A stretch of 64,000 nucleotides of DNA, from the NCBI GenBank assembly GCA_011390885.1, contig JAABRO010000006.1:57010-121009 (forward strand). Direction: 5' to 3'. Source of the DNA: Gemmatimonas sp. GTDB lineage: Bacteria > Gemmatimonadota > Gemmatimonadetes > Gemmatimonadales > Gemmatimonadaceae. The notes under the pieces are model-generated. The model had not been told where the DNA came from. It did no database searches and saw only the letters and a list, made by a program, of their open reading frames with translations. Each line of letters begins with the position of its first letter. The stretch's first letter is position 1. The position numbers and the translations under genes are program-made. This document shows positions 41,859 to 50,142 of the stretch, piece by piece.

Positions 41859-43109
41859 CTACTGCAGCTTGAACCAGATGAAGACGCCGCTGATCCCCAC
41901 GAAGAACACGAGCCCCGCCCAGCTGAGCGCGCGCATGGCCGCGCCCGGGCGCAGCGCCTGGGGGGTCGCACTCGAGGTGATGAGCCGGAAGTTGAGGTAG
42001 CCCGCGATCGGCGCCGACAGGAACGCCATCGTGGTCACCAGATCGATGAGCCCCGTGAGCGACGCCGCGAACTTCGTGATCAGCACCAGCGCGGCGAGAC
42101 AGGTGACCGCCATCCACACCGTGTACAGGCGATCGGAGCCCGCCAGCCGCGGCACCATGAGGTGCGTGCCCACCGCCAGCGCGCGCGGATAGCCGTCAAT
42201 CACGGTGAGGGTGGTGGAGAACATCGTCGCGAAGGCCGCGATCGCGATCACCGGACCGGCCCACCCGCCGAGCACCTGCTTGTACACGTCGATGAGCTGC
42301 GTGGCGAATCCGCCGCTCGAGTTCTGCAGCGTGAGCCCGGAGCCGTGCATCACCATGGCACCGAGCGCCACGAAGAACAGCGCCAGCACGATCGTGAGGC
42401 CGTAGCCGAAGTTGAAGTCGAAGTGCGCCTCCTCGAGCGTGGTGCGCCGCCCCGACTCGCGGTCGCGCGCCTGGATCCAGAGCGACTGGAACACCGAGAT
42501 CTCCACGGGCGCGGGCATCCACCCCATGAGCGCGATCAGGAACGGCAGCGAGGCCATCGTCCACGGCGACGGGCTCGCGTAGCCGGCCGGCGCAACCGGG
42601 CCGTGCAGCACCGCCGCGACCACGGCCACCACCGTCGCCACGGCGAGCACCGCCATGATCGCCTTCATCGTGCCATCGAGCGCCTTGTAATGGCCGCCGA
42701 TGAGCAGGGCGACGCACACGCCCATCACCGTCACCGACCACATGATGGGCGGGATCACGTCGCCGAAGAAATGCTGCGCGAGTCCAGCTGTCACAAAGGT
42801 CACGCCGGCGATCGACCCCACCGCGGTCACGGCAGCGAGCGCCAGGAACGCCCAGAGGAAGGCGCTGCCCATCTGCTTGTAGCCGTCGAGCAGGTTGCTG
42901 CCGGTCGCCACGGCGAAGCGGTGCCCGTACTCGAAGAAGGGGTACTTGAGCACGTTGATGAGCAGCACCACGCCCATGAGCTGCAGGCCGAAGTCGGCAC
43001 CGGCGCGCGTGGACTGCACGAGGTGCGACACGCCGATGGCGGCACCGGCCATGAGCAGGCCGGGGCCGGCGGCCTTGAGCAGCGTGAGGAACGACGACTT
43101 CGACGACAT
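41859..43109 (-). CDS. Nramp-family-like transporter
   Basis: 416 residues from the ATG at 43109, with about 11 hydrophobic segments. The protein starts F-L-T-L-L-K-A-A-G-P-G-L-L, like Nramp TM1a, but then reads A-A-I-G-V-S-H where metal-transporting Nramps have D-P-G-N. TM6 has M-P-A-P-V-E where they have M-P-H. Metal transporters of this fold use the D-P-G-N Asp/Asn and M-P-H Met as ligands, so this protein probably carries a different substrate or uses another site. It is divergent from the SDR gene only in position: both are on the minus strand, the SDR upstream by 119 bases. Confidence 0.82.
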   Translation of the reverse strand: MSSKSSFLTLLKAAGPGLLMAGAAIGVSHLVQSTRAGADFGLQLMGVVLLINVLKYPFFEYGHRFAVATGSNLLDGYKQMGSAFLWAFLALAAVTAVGSIAGVTFVTAGLAQHFFGDVIPPIMWSVTVMGVCVALLIGGHYKALDGTMKAIMAVLAVATVVAVVAAVLHGPVAPAGYASPSPWTMASLPFLIALMGWMPAPVEISVFQSLWIQARDRESGRRTTLEEAHFDFNFGYGLTIVLALFFVALGAMVMHGSGLTLQNSSGGFATQLIDVYKQVLGGWAGPVIAIAAFATMFSTTLTVIDGYPRALAVGTHLMVPRLAGSDRLYTVWMAVTCLAALVLITKFAASLTGLIDLVTTMAFLSAPIAGYLNFRLITSSATPQALRPGAAMRALSWAGLVFFVGISGVFIWFKLQ

Positions 43110-43228
43110 GCCACCACCCCGGGAGCACCGGTACCTGCGAGGGGAGTGCCCGGGCCGGCGGTGTCCGGTGGCGGGCGCCCCAACCTGCGGAGGGGAACGC
43201 GGCGCGGCAAGGGCGCGATGCGTCCCCG

Positions 43229-44227
43229 CTACGGGTGCCGCACCAGCGACGAATCCAGCATGCGCACCAGCGCCGCGCGATCGTACCGATAGGCGCTCCA
43301 CTGGTTGAGCTGCACGAGCTCGTCGATCGCCTTGCGAATGGTCACCTCCGCTTCGCGTTCCGCCGGCACCACCATGTAGCGGCGACGCGGCGCCGCATCG
43401 CCCAGCGCGTGCGCGACCGCCTCCGCCACGGCGGTGGGTTCAGGATAGCGATCGTAGTTGGCCATGCCCGCCAGACGCGCGCGCATCTGCTCGGCGTACC
43501 GCGAGTCGGGGTTCGCGTCGATCGCGCGCTGGATTTGCGCGCTCGTGGTGCGACCGATCGCCGACCGGAAGTTGCCGGGCTCCACCAGGCTCACCCCTAC
43601 GCCGAACGGCGCCAGCTCGGCGGCCAGCGCGTCGCCGTACGCCTCGACCGCGTGCTTGCTCATGCTGTACGCGCCCAGCAGCGCGCCCGAGAGCGTGCCG
43701 GAGATGGAGCTGATGAGCACCACGCGCCCTTTCGCCTCGAGCAGCAGCGGCGCGAACGCCTTCGTCACGCGGAAGGGCCCGAGCACGTTCACCTCGAGCA
43801 GCGACGTCATGTCGCGGTCGTCCATCTCGATGAGCGGCGCCATCGCCGCCACGCCGGCGTTGTTCACCACGCCGTGCAGCCCGCGCCCCGCGCGACGCAC
43901 GAGCGCCACCGCCGAGTCGAGTTCGGCCGGCACCGTCACGTCGAGGCGCACGCCCTGCACGTTGGGAATGGCGTTGAGCTCGGCGATGTCCTCGGCGCGC
44001 CGCGCGCCGCCGTACACGAACCACCCGCGCGCCGCGAGGTGCTCCGTGATCGTGCGGCCGATGCCGGTGCTGGCGCCCGTCACGAGCACGGCGCGCGGGG
44101 CCGCAGCGTTGCCCTGCGCGGTCAGGGTGGTCGAAACCGGCGCAAGCAGCGTGGCGGCAAGCGCGAGCAGGGCGCGATGACGACGGCGCGAGGCGCGGTG
44201 CGCCAGAAAACGAGGAACGCGAAGCAT
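43229..44227 (-). CDS. short-chain dehydrogenase/reductase with N-terminal signal peptide
   Basis: 332 residues from the ATG at 44227. Residues 1-39 form a basic region, a hydrophobic core (A-L-L-A-L-A-A-T-L-L-A-P) and T-A-Q-G, a good Sec signal or membrane anchor. Then a complete classical SDR follows: T-G-A-S-T-G-I-G (50-57), N-N-A-G (122-125), L-I-S-S-I-S-G (Ser173/174) and Y-S-M-S-K (Tyr187, Lys191). SDRs need NAD(P)H, which is cytoplasmic, so a secreted SDR would be unusual; a membrane-tethered enzyme facing the cytoplasm is an alternative. The substrate is unknown. Confidence 0.85.
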   Translation of the reverse strand: MLRVPRFLAHRASRRRHRALLALAATLLAPVSTTLTAQGNAAAPRAVLVTGASTGIGRTITEHLAARGWFVYGGARRAEDIAELNAIPNVQGVRLDVTVPAELDSAVALVRRAGRGLHGVVNNAGVAAMAPLIEMDDRDMTSLLEVNVLGPFRVTKAFAPLLLEAKGRVVLISSISGTLSGALLGAYSMSKHAVEAYGDALAAELAPFGVGVSLVEPGNFRSAIGRTTSAQIQRAIDANPDSRYAEQMRARLAGMANYDRYPEPTAVAEAVAHALGDAAPRRRYMVVPAEREAEVTIRKAIDELVQLNQWSAYRYDRAALVRMLDSSLVRHP

Positions 44228-44370
44228 GGGCACCGATCCGGGCGGAGGAGGGGAGTGAACACGGGCAACATGGCGCCGCGCCACTCCGGAATGCTATCCT
44301 CTGCAGGTTCGGCAGCCCGCGCGTCTCGGCGCGGTGCTCGCCGCCGATTCCACGTTGCCCGCCCCCGCCC

Positions 44371-45069
44371 GTGACCCTCCGTCCTCGCGCCCAGTGGGGT
44401 ACCATCCCCTGGGCGCCCACCACCTACGGCCGCTCCGTGCTCGGCCTTCCGCTCGAGGTCTGGCGCCCCACGGGGCGATGCGACCTGCTCCTCTTCGCCG
44501 CGATTCATGGCGAGGAACCCGAGACCACGTGGGCGCTGTCCCGCGCGCTGCGTCAGCTCGCCGAGCCACCCGCGCACGCGGCCGTGGTGCTCGCGGCGAA
44601 TCCGGACGGGCTCATTCGCGGTACGCGCGCGAACGCCAACGGCGTGGACCTGAACCGCAACTTCCCCACGGCGTCGTGGCGCGCCGGCACCGTCACCAGC
44701 CGCGCCACCATCGGCGATCCGAGCGATGTGGTGCTGGGCACCGGCTCGGCACCCGGCTCGGAGCCCGAGACGCAAGCACTGCTCGCGCTCATTGCCGAAC
44801 TTCGCCCCGACGCCGTGATCGCGCTGCACGCGCCGCTCGCCTGCATCGACGACGCCAACGGCAGTGCGCTCGGGCAGCGGCTCGCCGACCGCACCGGCAT
44901 GCCCTTCGTGCGCGACGTGGGCTACGACACGCCCGGCTCGTTCGGCTCGTGGGGACAGGAGCATGGCGTGCCCGTGATCACCTACGAGTTTCCCGTCATC
45001 GCCACCGAGGACACCATGCAGCTGCACGTGCCGGTGATGGTGGAGCTGCTCACCGGCACGCTGCCATGA
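44371..45069 (+). CDS. mpaA: MpaA-like murein peptide amidase (M14)
   Basis: 232 residues from the GTG at 44371, no signal peptide, the size of E. coli MpaA. Zinc motif H-G-E-E at 46-49 (H-x-x-E), N-P-D-G-L-I-R-G-T-R, V-D-L-N-R-N-F-P (substrate-binding Arg/Asn), L-H-A-P-L with the third zinc His, and Y-E-F-P near the C-terminus with the catalytic Glu. MpaA cuts the gamma-D-glutamyl-diaminopimelate bond of murein peptides in the cytoplasm during cell-wall recycling. The SpmA-SpmB fusion gene begins 20 bases downstream, so they are probably one transcript. Confidence 0.85.
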   Translation: MTLRPRAQWGTIPWAPTTYGRSVLGLPLEVWRPTGRCDLLLFAAIHGEEPETTWALSRALRQLAEPPAHAAVVLAANPDGLIRGTRANANGVDLNRNFPTASWRAGTVTSRATIGDPSDVVLGTGSAPGSEPETQALLALIAELRPDAVIALHAPLACIDDANGSALGQRLADRTGMPFVRDVGYDTPGSFGSWGQEHGVPVITYEFPVIATEDTMQLHVPVMVELLTGTLP

Positions 45070-45088
45070 CCGCCGCCCCGAGCCGACC

Positions 45089-46318
45089 GTGACGCTCAAC
45101 TACATCTGGCTGGCGTTCTTCCTCGTCTCGCTGGTGGTGGGGCTGGTCAAGCTCATCGGCGGCGACACGGCCGTGTTCGGCGCGATGACGCAGGCCACCT
45201 TCGACTCCGCGAAGACGGGCTTCGAGATCTCGCTCGGTCTCACGGGCGTGCTCACGCTGTGGCTCGGCCTCATGAAGGTGGGTGAGGCCGGTGGCGCGAT
45301 CGGGGTGCTGGCGAAGGTGGTGAGTCCGTTCTTCCGTCGGCTGTTTCCGGAAGTGCCGAAGGACCATCCGGTGCTCGGCTCGATCATCATGAACTTCTCG
45401 GCGAACATGCTGGGGCTCGACAACGCGGCCACGCCGCTCGGGCTCAAGGCCATGAACGAGCTGCAGACGCTCAACCCCGACAAGGAAACGGCCACCAACG
45501 CGCAGATCATGTTCCTGGTGCTGAACACCTCGGGGCTCACGCTCATCCCGATCAGCATCATGGTGTACCGCGCGCAGCTCGGGGCGGCGAACCCGGCCGA
45601 CGTGTTCCTCCCGATCCTGCTCACCACGTACTTCGCCACGCTGAGCGCCCTCATCGGCGTGGCGCTGGTGCAGCGCATCAACCTGTTCGACCCGGTGCTG
45701 CTGGCGTGGCTGGTGGGCACCACCGGCGTGATCGGCGCGCTGGTCTATACGTTCGCGGGCATGGAGCAGGAGCGCGTGCAGGCGATCTCCAACGTGGTTG
45801 CCAACGTCACGCTCTACGGCGTGATCTCGGCGTTCCTGCTCATGGCGCTGGTGCGCAAGGTGAACGCATACGAGGCGTTCATCGAGGGCGCCAAGGAAGG
45901 GTTCCAGGTCGCCATTCGCATCATTCCGTATCTCGTGGCGCTGCTCGTGGCCATCGGCGTGTTCCGCGCCTCCGGCTCGCTCGACCTGCTCACGCAGGGG
46001 CTTGCGAAGCTCTTCGCCGTGTTCGGCATCGACGATCGCACGATTCCCGCGCTCCCGACGGCGCTCATGAAGCCGCTCTCCGGCAGCGGCGCGCGCGGCA
46101 TGATGGTCGACGCCATGGAGACGTACGGCGCGGACTCGTTCGTGGGCCGGCTCGCGTCCACGTTCCAGGGGGCGACCGACACCACGTTCTACATTCTCGC
46201 GCTGTACTTCGGCTCGGTGGGCGTGCGCAAGACGCGCCACGCGATTGCGATGGGACTGTTCGCCGACTTCGTGGGCGTGGTCGCGGCGATCACCATCGCG
46301 TACATCTTCTGGGGCTGA
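45089..46318 (+). CDS. fused SpmA-SpmB spore-maturation-like membrane protein
   Basis: 409 residues from the GTG at 45089. The first half is SpmA-like, containing M-N-F-S-A-N-M-L-G-L-D-N-A-A-T-P-L-G and Q-I-M-F-L-V-L-N-T-S-G; the second half is SpmB-like, with I-R-I-I-P-Y-L-V-A-L-L-V-A and R-P-like loop L-P-T-A-L-M-K-P-L-S-G-S-G-A-R-G. In Bacillus these are two proteins of the nucleoside-recognition (Gate) group needed for spore core dehydration. Fused versions occur in non-spore-formers and probably act as membrane transporters of unknown substrate. Coupling to MpaA suggests muropeptide or cell-wall-derived cargo, as inference. A strong hairpin follows at 46387. Confidence 0.9.
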   Translation: MTLNYIWLAFFLVSLVVGLVKLIGGDTAVFGAMTQATFDSAKTGFEISLGLTGVLTLWLGLMKVGEAGGAIGVLAKVVSPFFRRLFPEVPKDHPVLGSIIMNFSANMLGLDNAATPLGLKAMNELQTLNPDKETATNAQIMFLVLNTSGLTLIPISIMVYRAQLGAANPADVFLPILLTTYFATLSALIGVALVQRINLFDPVLLAWLVGTTGVIGALVYTFAGMEQERVQAISNVVANVTLYGVISAFLLMALVRKVNAYEAFIEGAKEGFQVAIRIIPYLVALLVAIGVFRASGSLDLLTQGLAKLFAVFGIDDRTIPALPTALMKPLSGSGARGMMVDAMETYGADSFVGRLASTFQGATDTTFYILALYFGSVGVRKTRHAIAMGLFADFVGVVAAITIAYIFWG

Positions 46319-46386
46319 CACGGCGCGTTCGATCGTGGCACGCTGATCCGACGCAGCGCGCTGGGGCTCCCGACGAGGAGGGACCA

Positions 46387-46412
46387 CGCCATCCCCCAAG
46401 CGGGGGATGGCG
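46387..46412 (+). terminator. intrinsic-terminator-like hairpin
   Basis: A perfect 11-bp stem, CGCCATCCCCC (46387-46397) with its complement (46402-46412), and a 4-base loop, followed by CTTTC. It separates the MpaA/SpmAB unit from the Mla operon and is probably the terminator of the former. Confidence 0.7.
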
Positions 46413-46490
46413 CTTTCGGTCAGTCTACCCGATGTTTCGTCATGCGCCGCATTGGGTGGCGCACGCACGCTGCCACGGGAGAGGGACCAT

Positions 46491-47648
46491 ATGCCGTCGT
46501 CGCCGGACACCGCTGCGACGACGCCCGTCACCCCGACGGCGGAGCTGACCGAGCGGGACGGCACGCTCGTGGCCGTGCTCGCCGGCACCTGGACCATCGA
46601 GCGCGACACACCGCGCTTCGAACCGCGCGCCGAGACATCGGCCGGTTCGCGCGCCATCGACCGCTTGGCGTTCGACACGACCGCGCTCGGCAGCTGGGAC
46701 AGCAGCCTGCTCGTGTACCTGCGGCAGTGCGAAGACTACTGCGAGACGGCCAACGTCACGCTCGACACCGCTGCGCTGCCGGCGCCGGTCACCCGGCTGC
46801 TCGCGCTCGCCCGCGCCGTGCCGGAGCGCTCGGCCGACATCGAGACACCGACGGTGCCACGCCTCGCGCGCCTGGGCGTCGCCGGACTGCGTGTGTGGGA
46901 CGACGCAATGACGATGGCCACCTTCACGGGAGAAGTGGCGACCGCCATTGCCGACCTGCTGCGACGTCGCGTGCGCATGCCGTGGCGCGCGTTCTGGGTC
47001 GTGGTGCAGTCCAACGGCGGCGGCGCGCTGCCCATCGTGACGCTCATCGCGCTGCTCGTGGGCGTGATCATCGCGTTCCTCGGCGTGGTCGTGCTCAAGC
47101 GGTTCGGCGCCGGCTACTACGCGTCGTACCTCGTGGGCTTCGGGATGCTGCGGGAGATGGGTGCGCTCATGACCGGGATCATCATGGCCGGCCGCACCGG
47201 TGCCGCGTTCGCCGCCGAACTCGGCAGCATGAAGATCACCGAGGAGATCGACGCCTACGTCACGCTGGGCGTGTCGCCCGTCGAGCACCTCGTGCTGCCG
47301 CGCGTGCTCGGCCTGTTCGTGATGATGCCGCTGCTCACCATCTACGCCGACGCCGTCGGCATCGCGGGCGGCATGCTCGTGACCATCGGCATGCTCGACC
47401 TCTCGGCCACGCAGTTCATCGGTGGGCTGCTCACGGCGGTCTCGCTCGGCGATGCCGTCCTGGGCGTGCTCAAGGGCACGATCTTCGGCCTCATCATCGG
47501 GCTCGCCGGCTGCATGAAGGGACTGCAGACCGGCTCGGACGCCGGTGCGGTGGGGCGCTCGACGACCTCCGCCGTGGTGCTCGGCATCACGCTCATCATC
47601 GTGGCGAATGCCGTGATCGACTGGCTCGCAGCGCTGCTCGAGGTATGA
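46491..47648 (+). CDS. mlaE: MlaE-type lipid ABC permease with N-terminal STAS-like domain
   Basis: 385 residues from the ATG at 46491, which has a purine-rich Shine-Dalgarno (G-G-G-A-G-A-G-G-G) a few bases upstream. Residues about 15-105 are a STAS-like domain (L-A-G-T-W-T-I, L-A-F-D-T-T-A-L-G-S-W-D-S-S-L-L). The permease follows with MlaE marks: helices from about 190, G-L-R-E-M-G-A-L-M-T-G-I-I-M-A-G-R-T-G-A-A-F-type core and E-L-G-S-M-K-I-T-E-E-I-D-A. It is the membrane channel for lipid movement by an MCE system. Fusion of the STAS part, a separate protein (MlaB) in E. coli, is notable. The stop overlaps the ATPase gene by 4 bases. Confidence 0.93.
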   Translation: MPSSPDTAATTPVTPTAELTERDGTLVAVLAGTWTIERDTPRFEPRAETSAGSRAIDRLAFDTTALGSWDSSLLVYLRQCEDYCETANVTLDTAALPAPVTRLLALARAVPERSADIETPTVPRLARLGVAGLRVWDDAMTMATFTGEVATAIADLLRRRVRMPWRAFWVVVQSNGGGALPIVTLIALLVGVIIAFLGVVVLKRFGAGYYASYLVGFGMLREMGALMTGIIMAGRTGAAFAAELGSMKITEEIDAYVTLGVSPVEHLVLPRVLGLFVMMPLLTIYADAVGIAGGMLVTIGMLDLSATQFIGGLLTAVSLGDAVLGVLKGTIFGLIIGLAGCMKGLQTGSDAGAVGRSTTSAVVLGITLIIVANAVIDWLAALLEV

Positions 47649-48436
47649 TGACCGTGCCAGCCGCCGAGTCCACCGCGAGCGGGACGCCAGCCATCGAGGT
47701 GCAACACCTCACGATGCGCTACGGCTCGCTGATGATCATGGAGGGGCTCGACTTCTCGATCGCGCGCGGCGAGGTGTTCGTGATCATGGGCGGCAGCGGC
47801 AGCGGCAAGAGCACGCTGCTCAAGCACCTGATCGGCCTCAAGCCGCCCTCCGACGGCACGATCCTGCATGACGGCGAGGACTTCACCACGGCCGACGCCG
47901 CGGGACGGAAGCGACTCCTCCGGCGCATGGGCGTGCTCTACCAGAACGGGGCGCTCTGGAGCGGCCTGACGCTGGCGGAGAACGTCGCGCTGCCGCTCGA
48001 GGAGTTCACCGCGCTCGATGCGCCCGCCATTGCCGACCTGGTCGCGCTCAAGCTCGCCCTCGTGGGACTGCGCGGGTTCGACGCGTTCTATCCGTCCGCC
48101 ATCAGCGGTGGCATGCGCAAGCGCGCCGCCCTCGCGCGCGCCCTCGCGCTCGACCCCGATGTGCTCTTCCTCGACGAGCCCTCCTCGGGACTCGACCCGA
48201 TCAGCGCCAGCCGGCTCGACGACCTCATCCTCGAGGTGAACGCGAGCCTCGGCACCACGATCGTCGTGGTGAGCCACGACCTCGAAAGCATCTTCCGGAT
48301 CGCCGACCGTGCGCTCTTCCTCGACATCACCACGAAAACCATGACTGCCCTCGGCGATCCGTCCGCGCTGCGCGACAACCCGCCCAACGAGGAAGTCCAT
48401 CGGTTTCTCACGCGCAGCAGCGAGGGCCTCCCATGA
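47645..48436 (+). CDS. mlaF: MlaF-type ABC ATPase
   Basis: 263 residues. Complete ABC motifs: Walker A G-G-S-G-S-G-K-S-T, Q-loop at Y-Q-N-G-A-L-W-S, signature I-S-G-G-M-R-K-R-A-A-L-A-R-A-L, Walker B D-V-L-F-L-D-E-P, D-loop S-G-L-D-P-I and switch His in V-V-S-H-D. The M-R-K-R form of the signature region is typical of Mla ATPases. It powers lipid movement through the permease encoded just upstream. The ATG at 47645 overlaps the mlaE stop (ATGATG: a second ATG at 47648 is also possible). Confidence 0.95.
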   Translation: MMTVPAAESTASGTPAIEVQHLTMRYGSLMIMEGLDFSIARGEVFVIMGGSGSGKSTLLKHLIGLKPPSDGTILHDGEDFTTADAAGRKRLLRRMGVLYQNGALWSGLTLAENVALPLEEFTALDAPAIADLVALKLALVGLRGFDAFYPSAISGGMRKRAALARALALDPDVLFLDEPSSGLDPISASRLDDLILEVNASLGTTIVVVSHDLESIFRIADRALFLDITTKTMTALGDPSALRDNPPNEEVHRFLTRSSEGLP

Positions 48437-49422
48437 GCATTCGCGCCAACCCGAAGGCGATCGGGCTGTTCCTGATCGGCGCGCTCGTGCTCGCCGTCGC
48501 GGGCGTTGCCACGCTCGCCTCCACCACGTGGTTCCAGCAGCGCTCCACGTTCATCAGCTTCTTCCAGGAGTCGGTGAACGGCCTGGAGGTGGGTGCCCCC
48601 GTGAAGTTCCAGGGCGTGCCGATCGGCACGGTCACGCGGCTGCTCATCCAGATCGACCAGCGCGACAAGACGTTCCAGGTGCCGGTGGAGTTCGCCGTGG
48701 ACCTCACACAGCTCACCACGCCGATGGGCAGCTACGTGAACCTCGCGGACACCACCGTGCTGCGGCAGGAGATCGCCAACGGGCTGCGCGCGCAGCTGCA
48801 GATGGAGAGCATCGTGACGGGCATGCTCTACGTCGAACTCAGCTACCGCTCCGACTCCACGCCGCCCGAGCTCGAATCGCGCGCCACGCGATACCCCGAG
48901 ATTCCCACGTCGCCCTCGCTCATGGCGGCGCTCGGCACGGGCGCCGGCAGCCTCGTCGCGGACATGCTCACGGTGCTGCGCCAGATCAACGGGCTGCTCG
49001 CCGACATCAACATGCCGGAGATCAACCAGGCCGTGGTGGCGTCGGCGAAGTCCATCCAGGAGCTGGTGGCGGCGCCCGAGATTCGCGAGGCGCTGCGTCA
49101 GATCCCGGGCGCCACCGCCCAGCTCAATCGCACGATGTCGGAAGTGGAACAGCTCGCGGCGCGTGCGAACGCGGCCATCGATCCGATGGAGGCGCAGATC
49201 ACGGGCACCACGACCGAGGCCATCGAGACGCTCAAGGCGCTTCGGCGCACGCTCGACGACATGCGCGGCCTGCTGTCCGCCGACGGTGGCACCGGCTACG
49301 CGCTGCAGGGTGCCCTGACGAGCATGCAGGAAGCCGCCGAGGCGCTCAGCCTGCTCATCAAGTCCCTGGAGCAGAACCCCGACATGATGATTCGCGGCAA
49401 GAAGCCGCCGGAGCGGAAATGA
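48433..49422 (+). CDS. mlaD: MCE-domain lipid-transfer protein, MlaD-like
   Basis: 329 residues: an N-terminal membrane helix (about 10-30), an MCE domain (about 38-120) with F-F-Q-E-S-V-N-G-L-E-V-G-A-P-V-K-F and G-V-P-I-G-T-V, then a long helical C-terminal region (about 150-320) rich in Q-I-N-G-L-L and L-K-A-L-R-R-T-L. It is longer than E. coli MlaD (183 residues) and closer to YebT/PqiB-like or actinobacterial MCE layouts with a helical tail, which may form a needle or channel across the periplasm. The start overlaps the ATPase gene (ATGA). Confidence 0.92.
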   Translation: MSIRANPKAIGLFLIGALVLAVAGVATLASTTWFQQRSTFISFFQESVNGLEVGAPVKFQGVPIGTVTRLLIQIDQRDKTFQVPVEFAVDLTQLTTPMGSYVNLADTTVLRQEIANGLRAQLQMESIVTGMLYVELSYRSDSTPPELESRATRYPEIPTSPSLMAALGTGAGSLVADMLTVLRQINGLLADINMPEINQAVVASAKSIQELVAAPEIREALRQIPGATAQLNRTMSEVEQLAARANAAIDPMEAQITGTTTEAIETLKALRRTLDDMRGLLSADGGTGYALQGALTSMQEAAEALSLLIKSLEQNPDMMIRGKKPPERK

Positions 49423-50123
49423 TGCCTGGCTTCACACGCACCACGCGCGGACCGCTCACGCGCGGGTTGCTCGCGCACGGACTGTTCACGCTCGGACTGC
49501 TGTCGCTCGCGGGGTGCTTCTCACTCGCGCGCACGTCACCCGCGCTCTCGCAGTACGTGCTTGGCGGTGCGCTCGTGAGCGCAGAGGCCGTCCCGACACC
49601 GGGCGCGGCGACGGCAGACGCGCCGCTGCTCATGATGGGACTGCGGCGCATCGAGCTCGCGTCCTACCTAGCCACGCCGGCGATCGTGGTGCGCCGCGGC
49701 GCGCACCAGATCGTGACATCGGAGTTTCACCGCTGGGGTGAGGAGCTGGGGGCCGGCATCAACCGGACGGTAGCCGCGCACCTGTCGAGTGGCCCGGGAC
49801 GCGTGGCCGTGGACGTGGCGCCGTGGCCGGCGCGGTCGCAGCATGACGTGCTCGTGCGCCTGCGCGTCTCCCGCTTCGAGGGGATCGAGGATTCGCTCGC
49901 GAACTCCGCGGGCGTGCACGTGCAGATCGCGTGGGACGTGCTGCGTCCGGAAGACGACTCCCTGCTCGCGCGCGGCGTGACGGACTATCGGGACGGACGC
50001 TGGACGCCGGGTGACTACGGCAGCCTCGTGCGGGAGCTCGATGCCGCGCTCGTGCAGGTTGCGCGGGAGCTGCGCGAGCGGCTCGCCGCGCTCCCGGACC
50101 GTCGGGTACTGACACCTCCCTGA
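49419..50123 (+). CDS. PqiC-like outer-membrane lipoprotein of the MCE system
   Basis: 234 residues from the ATG at 49419 (ATGATG, overlapping the MCE gene stop). Lipobox L-A-G-C near residue 32. The domain pattern Y-V-L-G-G-A, I-E-L-A-S-Y-L-A-T-P-A-I-V-V-R, F-H-R-W-G-E-E-L-G-A-G-I and L-R-V-S-R-F-E-G matches the ABC-type transport auxiliary lipoprotein (PqiC/DUF330) family, which in PqiABC systems sits at the outer membrane and completes the lipid bridge. It is the last gene of the tightly overlapping Mla operon. Confidence 0.88.
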   Translation: MMPGFTRTTRGPLTRGLLAHGLFTLGLLSLAGCFSLARTSPALSQYVLGGALVSAEAVPTPGAATADAPLLMMGLRRIELASYLATPAIVVRRGAHQIVTSEFHRWGEELGAGINRTVAAHLSSGPGRVAVDVAPWPARSQHDVLVRLRVSRFEGIEDSLANSAGVHVQIAWDVLRPEDDSLLARGVTDYRDGRWTPGDYGSLVRELDAALVQVARELRERLAALPDRRVLTPP

Positions 50124-50142
50124 TCGTGCGGTAGGTTCACGC

